From: Pseudobutyrivibrio xylanivorans DSM 14809
GTDB lineage: Bacteria > Bacillota > Clostridia > Lachnospirales > Lachnospiraceae
Assembly: GCF_900141825.1 (NCBI RefSeq)
Contig: NZ_FQYQ01000001.1
Coordinates: 310,001-374,000 of the forward strand
Direction of reading: 5' to 3'
Length of the DNA stretch: 64,000 nucleotides
The translations under genes were made by a program, and so were the position numbers. Positions within the stretch are counted from its first letter, which is position 1. Each line of letters starts with the position of its first letter. Below the pieces are notes generated by a model that worked only from the letters and a program-made list of their open reading frames with translations, was not told where the DNA came from and did not search any database. Below, piece after piece: positions 25,360 to 34,646 of the stretch.

Positions 25360-27720
25360 TTGAATTTAAGTACGTTAGAAATAGGCAAGACTGCCACGGT
25401 AAGGTCGGTTGGTGGAAGCGGTGCACTGCGTCAGCATTTTCTGGATATGGGTATTATTCCTGGTTCAGATGTGTCCATGATAAAGTATGCTCCTATGGGA
25501 GATCCAATCGAGCTTCGTATATCCGGATATGAGCTTACCATCAGACTGGCAGATGCTAAGCAAATAGAAATTGAGAATATAAGAAATACAGCTGAGGTGG
25601 AGAAGAATCAAAAGAAGCATGAAAAAAGTATTCCCCATCCAGCACTTGGTGAAGAGACGCTCACTCATGATTATGAGGTAGAGCACAAGGCAAAGGAAGT
25701 TAATACTGGCAAGCTTACTTTTGCACTTGTGGGAAATCAGAACTGTGGAAAGACTACACTTTTCAATCAGCTTACTGGTGCAAATCAGCATGTTGGTAAT
25801 TTCCCTGGTGTCACAGTAGATAGAAAGAGTGGCTCAATAAAGGGCTATCCAAATACTGAGGTGGTGGATCTTCCTGGTATTTATTCTATGAGCCCATATA
25901 CCAGCGAGGAGGTAGTATCTCGTCGTTTCGTATTAGAGGAAAAGCCATCGGCTATTATCAATATAGTTGATGCTACAAATATTGAGAGAAATCTGTATCT
26001 TACCATGCAGCTTTTAGAGCTGGAGATTCCTACAATTCTCGCCCTTAATATGATGGATGAGATGGCAGGAAATGGTGGCTCAGTGCTTATTAATGAGCTG
26101 GAGGATTTACTGCAGATTCCTGTTGTTCCAATTTCTGCATCTAAGAATGAAGGTATAGCGGAGCTTGTTTCCCATGCTATTCATATTGCAAAGTATAATG
26201 AGAAGCCAGGGCGTAATGATTTCTGTGGCAAGGAAGATCACAATGGTGCAGTTCATAGAGCTATCCATGGTGTTATGAGCTTGATTGAGGATCATGCAGA
26301 AAAGGCTGATATTCCTATTAGATTTGCTGCAACAAAGCTTCTAGAGGGAGATTCACTTGTTACAAAGGCTCTTGGTCTAGATGATAATGAGGCTGATACC
26401 TTAGAGAAGATTATCCTTCAGATGGAAAAGGAGAGAGGTCTTGATAGAGCAGCTGCCATGGCGGATATGCGATTTACTTTTATAAATCGTATATGCGAAG
26501 AGACAGTTATCAAGCCTAAGGAGAGTAAGGAGCATATCAGAAGTAGAAATCTTGATAAGTTCTTCACTGGTAAGTGGACAGCTATTCCAGCGTTTATCGG
26601 AATTATGGCTCTTGTGTTTTATCTTACCTTTAACGTGGTAGGCGCATTCCTACAGGGAGTGCTTGAAACGATTATAGGTGCAATTACCGATTCCGTAGAC
26701 AATGTGCTTACAGCAGCCAATGTTGCGGCACCTATCCATTCCTTGATTATAGATGCTATTTTTACAGGTGTTGGTTCGGTGCTTAGCTTTGTGCCAATCA
26801 TTGTTGTTTTATATTTCTTCCTTTCTATGCTTGAAGACAGCGGATATATGGCACGTGTAGCTTTTGTTATGGATAAGCTTCTTAGAAGAATTGGTCTTTC
26901 TGGTCGAAGTATCGTTCCGATGCTAATTGGTTTTGGATGTTCAGTGCCAGCCATTATGTCTACACGTACATTGCCATCTGACAGAGATAGAAAGATGACA
27001 CAGCTTCTTATTCCATTTATGAGCTGTAGTGCAAAGATGCCGATTTACGCATTCTTTGCAGCTGCATTCTTCCCAGATAAGGCGGCCCTTGTTATGGTAG
27101 TGCTTTATGTGATTGGAATAGTGGTGGCTGTAGTGGTAGCGCTATGTACGAAGAATACTATGTTTAAGGGTGAGGCAGTTCCTTTTGTAATGGAGCTTCC
27201 AAACTACAGATTACCTGGTCTTAAGAATGTATTGATGCTTATGTGGGATAAGGCTAAAGACTTTATCCAAAGAGCTTTCACAGTAATTTTCCTAGGAACA
27301 ATTGCAGTGTGGTTCCTGCAGAACTTTAACTTTTACTTCCATATGGTGGAATCATCAGAAGAAAGTATTTTAGCAGCTTTGGCCGGAGTTCTTGCTCCTA
27401 TATTTATTCCACTTGGCTTTGGAAACTGGAAGATGGTAACATCACTTATTTCAGGCTTCCTTGCAAAGGAAAGCGTAGTTTCAATGATTACTGTACTTTA
27501 TGGTGGAGCAGAAGGTTTACAGGCAGAGCTTACTCCTCTTACAGTTTTTGTGTTCCTGATTTTCTGCTTGCTTTACACACCTTGTGTTGCTGCAATAGCT
27601 GCAGAAAAGAGAGAAGCTGGACGCAGAGCTGCTCTTAAGATGGTTATCTTCCAGTGCGCAGTAGCATGGCTCATAGCATTTATAGTTAGAGCAATAGGTC
27701 TTGCACTTGGATTTAATTAA
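25360..27720 (+). CDS. feoB: FeoA-FeoB fusion, ferrous iron transporter
   Basis: The 786-residue protein has an N-terminal FeoA (SH3-like) domain at about 1-75 (GKTATVRSVGGSGALRQHFLDMG), a linker, then FeoB. The G domain has G1 GNQNCGKTT, the switch GNFPGVTVDRKSG, G3 DLPGIYS and G4 NMMD. The polytopic membrane part starts at about 405 and includes two Gate-type regions (GCSVPAIMSTRTL and SCSAKMPIY). It imports Fe2+. The start is a TTG at 25360 with GAGGAG 8 bases upstream; the next ATG would remove half of the FeoA domain. Fused FeoAB occurs in several anaerobes. Iron supply suits the Fe-S enzymes encoded nearby. Confidence 0.95.
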   Translation: MNLSTLEIGKTATVRSVGGSGALRQHFLDMGIIPGSDVSMIKYAPMGDPIELRISGYELTIRLADAKQIEIENIRNTAEVEKNQKKHEKSIPHPALGEETLTHDYEVEHKAKEVNTGKLTFALVGNQNCGKTTLFNQLTGANQHVGNFPGVTVDRKSGSIKGYPNTEVVDLPGIYSMSPYTSEEVVSRRFVLEEKPSAIINIVDATNIERNLYLTMQLLELEIPTILALNMMDEMAGNGGSVLINELEDLLQIPVVPISASKNEGIAELVSHAIHIAKYNEKPGRNDFCGKEDHNGAVHRAIHGVMSLIEDHAEKADIPIRFAATKLLEGDSLVTKALGLDDNEADTLEKIILQMEKERGLDRAAAMADMRFTFINRICEETVIKPKESKEHIRSRNLDKFFTGKWTAIPAFIGIMALVFYLTFNVVGAFLQGVLETIIGAITDSVDNVLTAANVAAPIHSLIIDAIFTGVGSVLSFVPIIVVLYFFLSMLEDSGYMARVAFVMDKLLRRIGLSGRSIVPMLIGFGCSVPAIMSTRTLPSDRDRKMTQLLIPFMSCSAKMPIYAFFAAAFFPDKAALVMVVLYVIGIVVAVVVALCTKNTMFKGEAVPFVMELPNYRLPGLKNVLMLMWDKAKDFIQRAFTVIFLGTIAVWFLQNFNFYFHMVESSEESILAALAGVLAPIFIPLGFGNWKMVTSLISGFLAKESVVSMITVLYGGAEGLQAELTPLTVFVFLIFCLLYTPCVAAIAAEKREAGRRAALKMVIFQCAVAWLIAFIVRAIGLALGFN

Positions 27721-27774
27721 TTGAAAAGAAGAATATGTCAAACGCATAACATATTTGTTTTCATATAGCAATAA

Positions 27775-27810
27775 GGGATTTTGTTGGTATTTTCAACAAA
27801 ATCCTTTTTT
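27775..27810 (+). terminator. Intrinsic terminator of feoAB
   Basis: GGATTTTGTTG (27776-27786) pairs with CAACAAAATCC (27794-27804) across 7 bases, followed by six T. Confidence 0.9.
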
Positions 27811-27857
27811 CGTTTTATAGCGGTATTCACAAATCGTTCACGAAAACCTTTAAGATA

Positions 27858-27899
27858 TATGTCAACCGGTTGACATACCACAACACACAGTGCTATCAT
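27858..27899 (+). promoter_or_regulatory. Sucrose operon promoter with LacI-type operator
   Basis: TATGTCAACCGGTTGACATA (27858-27877) is a perfect 20-bp palindrome with the central CG typical of LacI-family operators. Its right arm supplies TTGACA (27870-27875); TATCAT follows after 18 bases (27894-27899). The LacI-family gene at 32688 in the same cluster is the obvious regulator. Confidence 0.75.
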
Positions 27900-27945
27900 C
27901 CAATCATCAAAACAAACAGACCTTTTGAAGGAGGGGTAATTTAAA

Positions 27946-29238
27946 ATGAAGAAAAAGTTAGTTTCATTAGTTATGGTAGCAGCTATGGGATTGTCTATGG
28001 TTGCATGTGGTTCAGCTTCAGGCTCAGGCGATGGGGCAGCAAAGGGTGATGGCGTTTCTATCACAATCTTAAACTCTAAGACAGAGATTCAGACTCAGTT
28101 CGAAGAGATGGCAGAAGAGTACGAGGCAAACACAGGTGTACACGTTGAGGTCTACAATGCTGATACAGATACAACAGTTGCTTCACAGGTAGCAACAAGA
28201 TATGCATCAAACGACCCATACACACTTACAATGGTAGATGCAAAGGATATTTACTCACTTGCTGATGATTATGCTTATGATCTTTCAAATGAAGATTGGG
28301 CTAGCCACACAACACTCGGTATCACAGTAAACAATAAGCTTGCTGGTTTCCCAGTTTGTGTAGAGGCAAGAGGTATTCTTTACAACGCAGATGCAATTAA
28401 GAAGGTAACAGGTAAGGATTTTGATCCTTCATCAGTAGCAACACTTGATGACTTCCAGAAGCTTCTTGATGAGCTTGTAGCTGGTGGAATGGAAGCTCCA
28501 GTTGGTATTCTTTCAGAGTACTGGTCACTTGGTGCTCACTGGTTCCCAATGATTTATGAGGAGCAGGCTGATCCAGACGCATATGTAAATGGTCTTCTTG
28601 CAGGTTCTGAGGACCTTGCTGGAAACGAGAAGTTCAACTCTATCATGGATACATTTGAGACACTTGTTAAGTACAACTACGCTAAGGGTTCTGCTTCAAA
28701 CGCTGACCGTGAAGAAACATCAATGAAGTTTGCTCAGGGCGACATTGCATTTATGTTTGGTGGTAACTGGGATTGGTCAGTAATCAACCAGTACGACTAC
28801 ACAGAGAACCTTGGTATGATGCCAGTTCCACAGAACACAACAGATGGCACAAACGCTAAGCTTGTTGGTGGCGGTTCTAAGTACATCTTCGTAGACAGCT
28901 CTGATGCTACAAGCGATGAGCAGAGACAGGCAGCTCTTGATTTCCTTAACTGGTTAGTAAGTGATGCTGAAGGAAATGCTTTCCTTACAGAAAAGTGCGC
29001 TTTAGTTCCTGCATTCGACAACATTGATGCTTCAGCACTTGATCCACTTTCACTTTCAGTAAAGGCATACGCTGACGCTGGAAACCTTGTACCAAACTAC
29101 AACTACCTTCCAGATGATCACATGACAGTAGTAGGTCAGGAGATTATGCAGAAGTACCTCGATGAGGCAATTGATAGAGCAGAGGTTGCTAAGGAAGTAA
29201 CAGAGTACTTCAAGACAGCAACACCAATTGCTCACTAA
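27946..29238 (+). CDS. Sugar ABC transporter substrate-binding lipoprotein (probably sucrose)
   Basis: The 430-residue family-1 solute-binding protein has a signal peptide with lipobox MVACG (Cys about residue 22) and a Gly/Ser-rich tether. It captures a sugar outside the membrane for the two permeases that follow. Segments such as VCVEARGILYNADAIKKVTG and MKFAQGDIAFMFGGNWDWSVI are typical of oligosaccharide-binding proteins. The gene has AAGGAGGGG upstream and strongly biased codons, suggesting high expression. Sucrose as ligand is inferred from the sucrose phosphorylase and fructokinase in the same cluster. Confidence 0.88.
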   Translation: MKKKLVSLVMVAAMGLSMVACGSASGSGDGAAKGDGVSITILNSKTEIQTQFEEMAEEYEANTGVHVEVYNADTDTTVASQVATRYASNDPYTLTMVDAKDIYSLADDYAYDLSNEDWASHTTLGITVNNKLAGFPVCVEARGILYNADAIKKVTGKDFDPSSVATLDDFQKLLDELVAGGMEAPVGILSEYWSLGAHWFPMIYEEQADPDAYVNGLLAGSEDLAGNEKFNSIMDTFETLVKYNYAKGSASNADREETSMKFAQGDIAFMFGGNWDWSVINQYDYTENLGMMPVPQNTTDGTNAKLVGGGSKYIFVDSSDATSDEQRQAALDFLNWLVSDAEGNAFLTEKCALVPAFDNIDASALDPLSLSVKAYADAGNLVPNYNYLPDDHMTVVGQEIMQKYLDEAIDRAEVAKEVTEYFKTATPIAH

Positions 29239-29325
29239 ATGCAATTGTTTTCGCAAGGAAAACATTTGCTGTGAGCACCTATGCCGAAGGCATATTCAAA
29301 TGGTGCGAACTACCTTGTTTACTTA

Positions 29326-29361
29326 AGGGCCTTGGATAAGAAAAACTGAGGCCCTATTTTT
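29326..29361 (+). terminator. Partial terminator between binding protein and permease genes
   Basis: AGGGCCT (29326-29332) pairs with AGGCCCT (29349-29355), then ATTTTTAT. Such a hairpin after the binding-protein gene usually lowers expression of the downstream permeases. Two smaller stems (GTTTTC/GAAAAC and ATGCC/GGCAT) precede it and may stabilise the upstream mRNA. Confidence 0.65.
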
Positions 29362-29377
29362 ATGAAAGGTGATGTTT

Positions 29378-30256
29378 ATGAAAACGAATACACTGGGTTA
29401 TAAATTTAGGCAGTACTTACTTTTTGCAGGAATATCTACAGTGATTTTTGCAAGCGTGGTAATCATTCCTTTTATTTATGGTCTTTATCTTACATTTACA
29501 AGTTGGGATGGTGTTTCTAGAAATAAGCCATTCGTTGGCATTGATAATTATGTTAATGCATTAGGAGATTCAGGGTATTGGGTATCTCTTGGACGTACAT
29601 TTATCTATTCAGCAATCGCTGTTATTTTGGTAAATGCAGTGGCCTTCATTATCGCTTACATGGTAACAAGCGGTATTAAGGGCCAGAATTTCTTTAGAGC
29701 AGGTTTCTTTGTTCCAAACCTTATCGGTGGTATCGTACTTGGTTATGTTTGGAAATTCGTATTTAATAAGGCATTAGTTTCACTTTCAGCTTCTATTGCA
29801 AGTGGAGATGCCAAGTCACTCCTTGCCACAGAAACAGGTACTATTGCAGCACTTATCATTGTTTCAGTTTGGCAGTATGCAGGCTATATGATGCTTATTT
29901 ATGTAGCAGGCTTTATGAGTGTTTCAGAAGATGTTATTGAGGCGGCTAAAATTGATGGCTGTACGGGGACACAGTCAATCATTCATATATCAATTCCACT
30001 TATGACAGCATCATTTGTACAGTGTTTATTCCTTACAATCACAAGATGCTTCATGGTATACGATGTTAACCTTTCACTGACAAACGGTGATCCATACGGA
30101 AGCTCAGCACTTGCAGCTATGCACGTTTACAACCAGGCTTTCATCAACAAGAATTATGGTACAGGTCAGGCAGAGGCACTTATCCTCTTTGTAATCTGCG
30201 CTATTATCGGTGGAATTCAAGTATACGTTGGTAAGAAAGGGGAGGTGCAGGCATAA
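29378..30256 (+). CDS. Sugar ABC transporter permease (MalF/UgpA type)
   Basis: The 292-residue permease has six TM helices. The EAA loop is DVIEAAKIDGCTGTQSIIHISIPLM, read around residues 190-215. It pairs with the next gene's product to form the channel. The ATG at 29378 follows AAAGGTGA at normal spacing; in-frame GTG and ATG codons just upstream are worse placed. The stop overlaps the next start by one base. Confidence 0.9.
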   Translation: MKTNTLGYKFRQYLLFAGISTVIFASVVIIPFIYGLYLTFTSWDGVSRNKPFVGIDNYVNALGDSGYWVSLGRTFIYSAIAVILVNAVAFIIAYMVTSGIKGQNFFRAGFFVPNLIGGIVLGYVWKFVFNKALVSLSASIASGDAKSLLATETGTIAALIIVSVWQYAGYMMLIYVAGFMSVSEDVIEAAKIDGCTGTQSIIHISIPLMTASFVQCLFLTITRCFMVYDVNLSLTNGDPYGSSALAAMHVYNQAFINKNYGTGQAEALILFVICAIIGGIQVYVGKKGEVQA

Positions 30257-31110
30257 TGGAAAACGAAAAAGCAGCACGCAATAAAAAAATTAGACACGCC
30301 ATTATGATTATCGTACTTGCGATATTATTTGTAGCATTTATTTTCCCTTTCATAATGGTAATCATAAATGTATTTAAGGTTAAGGCAGATATCACTGCAA
30401 ATCCACTTGCTCTTATAGGTAAGCACGGATTCACATTAGAGAATTTCCCTAATGCTATTAAGAAAATGAATTTCTGGAACTCATTTGGAAATTCGCTTTT
30501 TATAACAATTTTCTCAACAATCGGTACAATCATTCTTTCATCAATGACTGCATACCTTATTGTTAGAAATAATTGGAAAGCAAACAAGATTTTATTCGTA
30601 ACAATGATTGCATCAATGGTAATTCCATTCCAGGTACTTATGGTTCCTCTTGTTTCTTTATACGGTGGAATATTTGGAATATTAAATCACAGAATTACAC
30701 TTATTTTTATGCACATCGGTTTCTCACTTTCAATGGCAACATTTATGTTCCACGGAAGTATTCACTCAAATGTACCTATCTCACTTGAGGAGGCAGCAAC
30801 AATTGATGGCTGTAACAAATGGCAGATTTTCTCACAAATCGTATTTCCGATATTAAAGCCAACAATTGCAACAGTAGCAATCATTGATGCAATGGCATTC
30901 TGGAATGACTACTTACTTCCATCTCTTGTACTTGGACGTAAAGAGCTTTACACAATTCCTATCGCAACAAAGGTATTCTACGGTACTTATTCAACAGATA
31001 CAGGATTAATTATGGCTGCACTTCTTTTAGCAATGCTTCCAATCTTACTTCTGTATTTATTCCTTCAGAGATACATCGTTGAGGGTATTACAGCAGGTGC
31101 CGTTAAATAA
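30256..31110 (+). CDS. Sugar ABC transporter permease (MalG/UgpE type)
   Basis: The 284-residue permease has six TM helices. The EAA loop SLEEAATIDGCNKWQIFSQIVFP lies at about residues 176-198, and the C-terminal end IVEGITAGAVK is typical of this subfamily. It is the partner of the preceding permease. There is no ATPase gene in the operon; sugar importers of this type in Firmicutes often borrow a general MsmK-like ATPase encoded elsewhere. Confidence 0.92.
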   Translation: MENEKAARNKKIRHAIMIIVLAILFVAFIFPFIMVIINVFKVKADITANPLALIGKHGFTLENFPNAIKKMNFWNSFGNSLFITIFSTIGTIILSSMTAYLIVRNNWKANKILFVTMIASMVIPFQVLMVPLVSLYGGIFGILNHRITLIFMHIGFSLSMATFMFHGSIHSNVPISLEEAATIDGCNKWQIFSQIVFPILKPTIATVAIIDAMAFWNDYLLPSLVLGRKELYTIPIATKVFYGTYSTDTGLIMAALLLAMLPILLLYLFLQRYIVEGITAGAVK

Positions 31111-31187
31111 GCAGATAGGATGGAACAATGGAGCAAACCATTTTTATGGTGCACCTTCCTATTAAAAAAAAATAAAGGATTGAAAAA

Positions 31188-32603
31188 ATGAAAAAGCTAG
31201 AAAACAAATGTATGCTTATCACTTATGCAGATTCAATGGGTGATAACCTTTCAGATTTAACAACAGTAATGAACAAGCATTTTAAGGATGCAGTTGGTGG
31301 AATTCACATTCTTCCATTCTTCCCATCATCAGGAGACAGAGGTTTTGCTCCAATGGATTACCACGTAGTAGACCCAGCTTTTGGTGATTGGGATGATATT
31401 GAAAAGTTAGCAGAAGATTATTATCTTATGGCTGATTATATGATTAACCATATTTCAGCACAGAGTGAATACTATAAGGATTTCCTTGCAAAGAAGGATG
31501 ATTCTAAGTACAAAGATCTTTTTATCCGTTACAAGGATTTCTGGGAGAACGGCGAACCAACAGAGGAAGAAGTAGATGCAATCTACAAGAGAAAGCCAAG
31601 AGCTCCATACGTAGATGCGAATTTCGCAGACGGCACTACTGAGAAGGTTTGGTGTACATTTGATGAGCAGCAGATTGATATCAACTGTAAGTCTCAGACT
31701 GCAAAGGATTTTATCAAGGATAATCTTGAGACACTTTGCAAGCATGGACTTGCTATGATCAGACTTGATGCTTTTGCATATGCTACAAAGAAGGCAGGTT
31801 CTTCTTGCTTCTTTATTGAGCCAGAAGTATGGGAGCTTATGGATGAGTCAGCTAAGATTGTTGAGCCTTACGGTGTAACACTTCTTCCAGAGATTCACGA
31901 GCACTATACAATGCAGCAGAAGATTGAAAGTCATGATTACTATGTATATGATTTTGCGCTTCCTATGCTTCTTATTAACGGCCTTTACTATGGACAGTCA
32001 CAGTACTTAAAACACTGGCTTGAGATTTGTCCAAGAAAGCAGTTTACAACACTTGATACACACGATGGAATCGGGGTTGTAGATGTTAAGGATCTTCTTC
32101 CTGATGAGGAAATCGAGCGTACAAAGGAAGACATCTTTAAATTCGGCGCTAATGTTAAAAAGATTTACAACACAGCAGCATACAACAACCTTGATATTTA
32201 TCAGGTTAACTGCAGCTACTATTCAGCACTTGGAGATGATGACGATGCTTATCTTCTCGCAAGAGCAGTTCAGTTCTTTGCACCAGGTATTCCACAGGTT
32301 TATTATGTTGGACTTCTTGCAGGAAAGAACGATCTTCAGCTTTTAGAGGAGACAAAGGTTGGTAGAAATATTAATCGTCACTACTACAAGCTTGATGAAA
32401 TCGACCGCGAGGTTGAAAGACCAGTGGTTAAGAAATTACTTGAGCTTATGAAGTTTAGAAATGAGCATCCAGCTTTTGATGGAGAGTTCATCTTAGAGGA
32501 TTGCAGCGATGAAGAGCTTGTTATTCTCAGACAAAAGGGAGATGCTTTTGCAAGACTTAAAGCTAACTTAAAAACTAAGAAGTTCACTATTGAACATTCG
32601 TAA
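31188..32603 (+). CDS. sucP: Sucrose phosphorylase (GH13 subfamily 18)
   Basis: The 471-residue cytoplasmic enzyme converts sucrose and phosphate to glucose-1-phosphate and fructose. The nucleophile is D194 (IRLDAFAYATK), the acid/base E235 (LLPEIHEHY) and the third acid D293 (TLDTHDGIG), close to the positions 192, 232 and 290 of the Bifidobacterium enzyme. The N-terminal ITYADSMGDNLSDL and GGIHILPFFPSSGDRGFAPMDY are family hallmarks. Phosphorolysis saves one ATP per sucrose. It is followed by a terminator, then lacI and fructokinase, which handles the fructose released. Confidence 0.95.
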   Translation: MKKLENKCMLITYADSMGDNLSDLTTVMNKHFKDAVGGIHILPFFPSSGDRGFAPMDYHVVDPAFGDWDDIEKLAEDYYLMADYMINHISAQSEYYKDFLAKKDDSKYKDLFIRYKDFWENGEPTEEEVDAIYKRKPRAPYVDANFADGTTEKVWCTFDEQQIDINCKSQTAKDFIKDNLETLCKHGLAMIRLDAFAYATKKAGSSCFFIEPEVWELMDESAKIVEPYGVTLLPEIHEHYTMQQKIESHDYYVYDFALPMLLINGLYYGQSQYLKHWLEICPRKQFTTLDTHDGIGVVDVKDLLPDEEIERTKEDIFKFGANVKKIYNTAAYNNLDIYQVNCSYYSALGDDDDAYLLARAVQFFAPGIPQVYYVGLLAGKNDLQLLEETKVGRNINRHYYKLDEIDREVERPVVKKLLELMKFRNEHPAFDGEFILEDCSDEELVILRQKGDAFARLKANLKTKKFTIEHS

Positions 32604-32610
32604 AATAAAA

Positions 32611-32642
32611 CGGCAATGCTCAGTGTGGTATTGCCGATTTTT
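32611..32642 (+). terminator. Terminator after sucP
   Basis: CGGCAAT (32611-32617) pairs with ATTGCCG (32630-32636), then ATTTTTAT. Confidence 0.8.
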
Positions 32643-32687
32643 ATGGTAGAATGTGGACAGGGAGATTAGCTTTAATTGGAGGGAAAA

Positions 32688-33668
32688 ATGGCAACATTAA
32701 AGGACGTGGCAGCAAAGTGCGGATTGACTGTCACTACAGTATCAAGAGTATTAAATAACAGAGGATACATTTCCGAAGAGACAAGAGCAAAGGTTTATGC
32801 GGCCATGGAAGAGCTCAACTATCAACCAAATGAGGTGGCAAGATCTTTATCCAAGAAGTCTACAAAAACCATAGGGGTTATAGTCCCACATATCAGACAT
32901 CCTTACTTTTCGGAAATGATTAGTAATATTGAAAACGCAGCAAATAAACAAGGATATAAAATAATCCTTGCCAACTCAAAAGGGGCAAAACACAAGGAGA
33001 AGGAATACTTAGACATGTGCACAAGTAATAGAGTGGCAGGTGTTATATTATTTTCTTCCAGTGTACAGGTATCGGAATTTGCAGATAGCAAAATTCCGCT
33101 TGTCACCGTAGAGCGTTTTATAGAAAATGGAACTGCAGCCGTAGAGTGTGACAATGAACAGGGGGGAATGCTGGCAGCCCAGGCTCTTATTGATTCAGGA
33201 TGTAAGAATGTTCTTATGATTTCAGGTGTTGTTAATAATTCAATGCCTGCGGATGATCGTGTAAAAGGTTTTGCAAAAGTTTGTGAAAAAAATGGTATTT
33301 CATATAAGGAAATAGTCACCAGTCAGGATCAGTACGAAAGCCTGGATTATCATTCACTTTTAGACAGTGCTTTAAAGCTTGATTCTGATATTGATGGCGT
33401 ATTTGCCAGTTCGGATTTAATTGCCGCGCAGGTGCTTCAAGTTTGTGGTAAAATAGGTAGAAAAGTTCCTGAAGACATTAAGCTGGTGGGTTTTGATGAT
33501 GTAATGATATCACGTCTTACTACACCACCTATATCCACTATACACCAGCCAATAAAAGAAATGGCGGAGATGGCAGTGGAGCTTGTTATTTCAGCAACTG
33601 AGGGAAAGGTTGTGCCAAAGCGCACACTCCTTCCAGTATCTTATATAGAAAGAGAGAGCACAATTTAA
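32688..33668 (+). CDS. LacI-family transcriptional regulator of the sucrose cluster
   Basis: The 326-residue repressor has the N-terminal LacI helix-turn-helix ATLKDVAAKCGLTVTTVSRVLNNRGYISEETR, read across residues 2-34, the hinge YQPNEVARSLSKKSTKTIGVI, and a periplasmic-binding-protein-like effector domain. The ATG at 32688 has GGAGGG upstream; a TTG four codons earlier overlaps that site. It most likely binds the 20-bp palindrome at 27858-27877. The stop overlaps the fructokinase start by one base, so regulator and kinase are co-expressed. Confidence 0.92.
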   Translation: MATLKDVAAKCGLTVTTVSRVLNNRGYISEETRAKVYAAMEELNYQPNEVARSLSKKSTKTIGVIVPHIRHPYFSEMISNIENAANKQGYKIILANSKGAKHKEKEYLDMCTSNRVAGVILFSSSVQVSEFADSKIPLVTVERFIENGTAAVECDNEQGGMLAAQALIDSGCKNVLMISGVVNNSMPADDRVKGFAKVCEKNGISYKEIVTSQDQYESLDYHSLLDSALKLDSDIDGVFASSDLIAAQVLQVCGKIGRKVPEDIKLVGFDDVMISRLTTPPISTIHQPIKEMAEMAVELVISATEGKVVPKRTLLPVSYIERESTI

Positions 33669-34597
33669 TGGAAAGATTTGACGTAATAGCATTAGGAGAG
33701 ATTTTAATTGACATGGCTCCAGGTGAGCAGAGTTCACAGGGTAATGATACATTTGAGGCTTGCCCAGGTGGAGCACCTTGTAATGTACTTTCATTATTAA
33801 ACAAGAATGGATATAAGACTGCTTTTATTGGTAAGGTAGGAGAGGACATGTTTGGACGTCTTCTTACAAATACCATTGAGGAAATTGGAATAAACACAGA
33901 GGGTGTTGTTTTTGATAAGGAGGTTCGCACTACACTTGCTTTTGTCAAGAAGCTTCCTAACGGAGACAGAGATTTCAGCTTCTACAGAAATCCAGGTGCA
34001 GATATGATGTTAAATGCGTCTGAGGTTAAATATGACTTAATCGAGGACTCAAAGATTTTCCATTTCGGAACACTTTCAATGACATCAGAATGTGCAAAGG
34101 AAGCAACAAAGAAGGCTGTAGCTTTTGCAAAGGAAAAAGGACTTCTTGTTTCTTTTGATCCAAACCTTAGAGAGCCACTTTGGGCAGATTTAGAGGATGC
34201 CAAAGCTGCAATCAGATGGGGAATGGAAAATTGCGATATTCTCAAGATTTCAGATAACGAAGTAGAATTTATGACAGGCCTTTCAGATATGGAAGCAGGT
34301 TATAAGAAGATAAAGGAAATGTCATCAGCTAAGCAGGTGTTCGTTACACTTGGACCAGACGGAAGTATTGGAATGGCTGATGGTGAGCTTGTTAAAGTAG
34401 CTGGTGTTAAGATGGAATCAGTAGTAGACACCACTGGTGCCGGCGACACATTTATGGGCTGTGCACTCCATTACATATTAGGTCATGGAATAGAGCTTTC
34501 AGCAGACCAGATTAAAGAGTTACTTACAATTGCAAATGCAACAGCTGCAAAGGTAACTCAGGTTAAGGGTGCATTAAAGGTAATGCCTGAAATTTAA
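33668..34597 (+). CDS. scrK: Fructokinase (PfkB family)
   Basis: The 309-residue ribokinase-fold sugar kinase phosphorylates the fructose released by sucrose phosphorylase to fructose-6-phosphate. It shows VIALGEILIDM at the N-terminus, the GGAPCNV sugar-binding motif, KVGEDMFGRLL, and the C-terminal DTTGAGDTFMGC with the catalytic Asp and anion hole. Length and motifs match fructokinases. It is the last gene of the sucrose cluster and is closed by a strong two-way terminator. Confidence 0.9.
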   Translation: MERFDVIALGEILIDMAPGEQSSQGNDTFEACPGGAPCNVLSLLNKNGYKTAFIGKVGEDMFGRLLTNTIEEIGINTEGVVFDKEVRTTLAFVKKLPNGDRDFSFYRNPGADMMLNASEVKYDLIEDSKIFHFGTLSMTSECAKEATKKAVAFAKEKGLLVSFDPNLREPLWADLEDAKAAIRWGMENCDILKISDNEVEFMTGLSDMEAGYKKIKEMSSAKQVFVTLGPDGSIGMADGELVKVAGVKMESVVDTTGAGDTFMGCALHYILGHGIELSADQIKELLTIANATAAKVTQVKGALKVMPEI

Positions 34598-34612
34598 TAT
34601 TAAAGAAATAAG

Positions 34613-34643
34613 GAACCCTCCACTATTTGTGGAGGGTTCTTTT
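34613..34643. terminator. Bidirectional terminator between scrK and the MATE gene
   Basis: GAACCCTCCAC (34613-34623) pairs perfectly with GTGGAGGGTTC (34629-34639) across 5 bases, followed by TTTT on the plus strand. A-rich sequence on the left gives a short U tract for the convergent transcript. Confidence 0.85.
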
Positions 34644-34646
34644 GTA

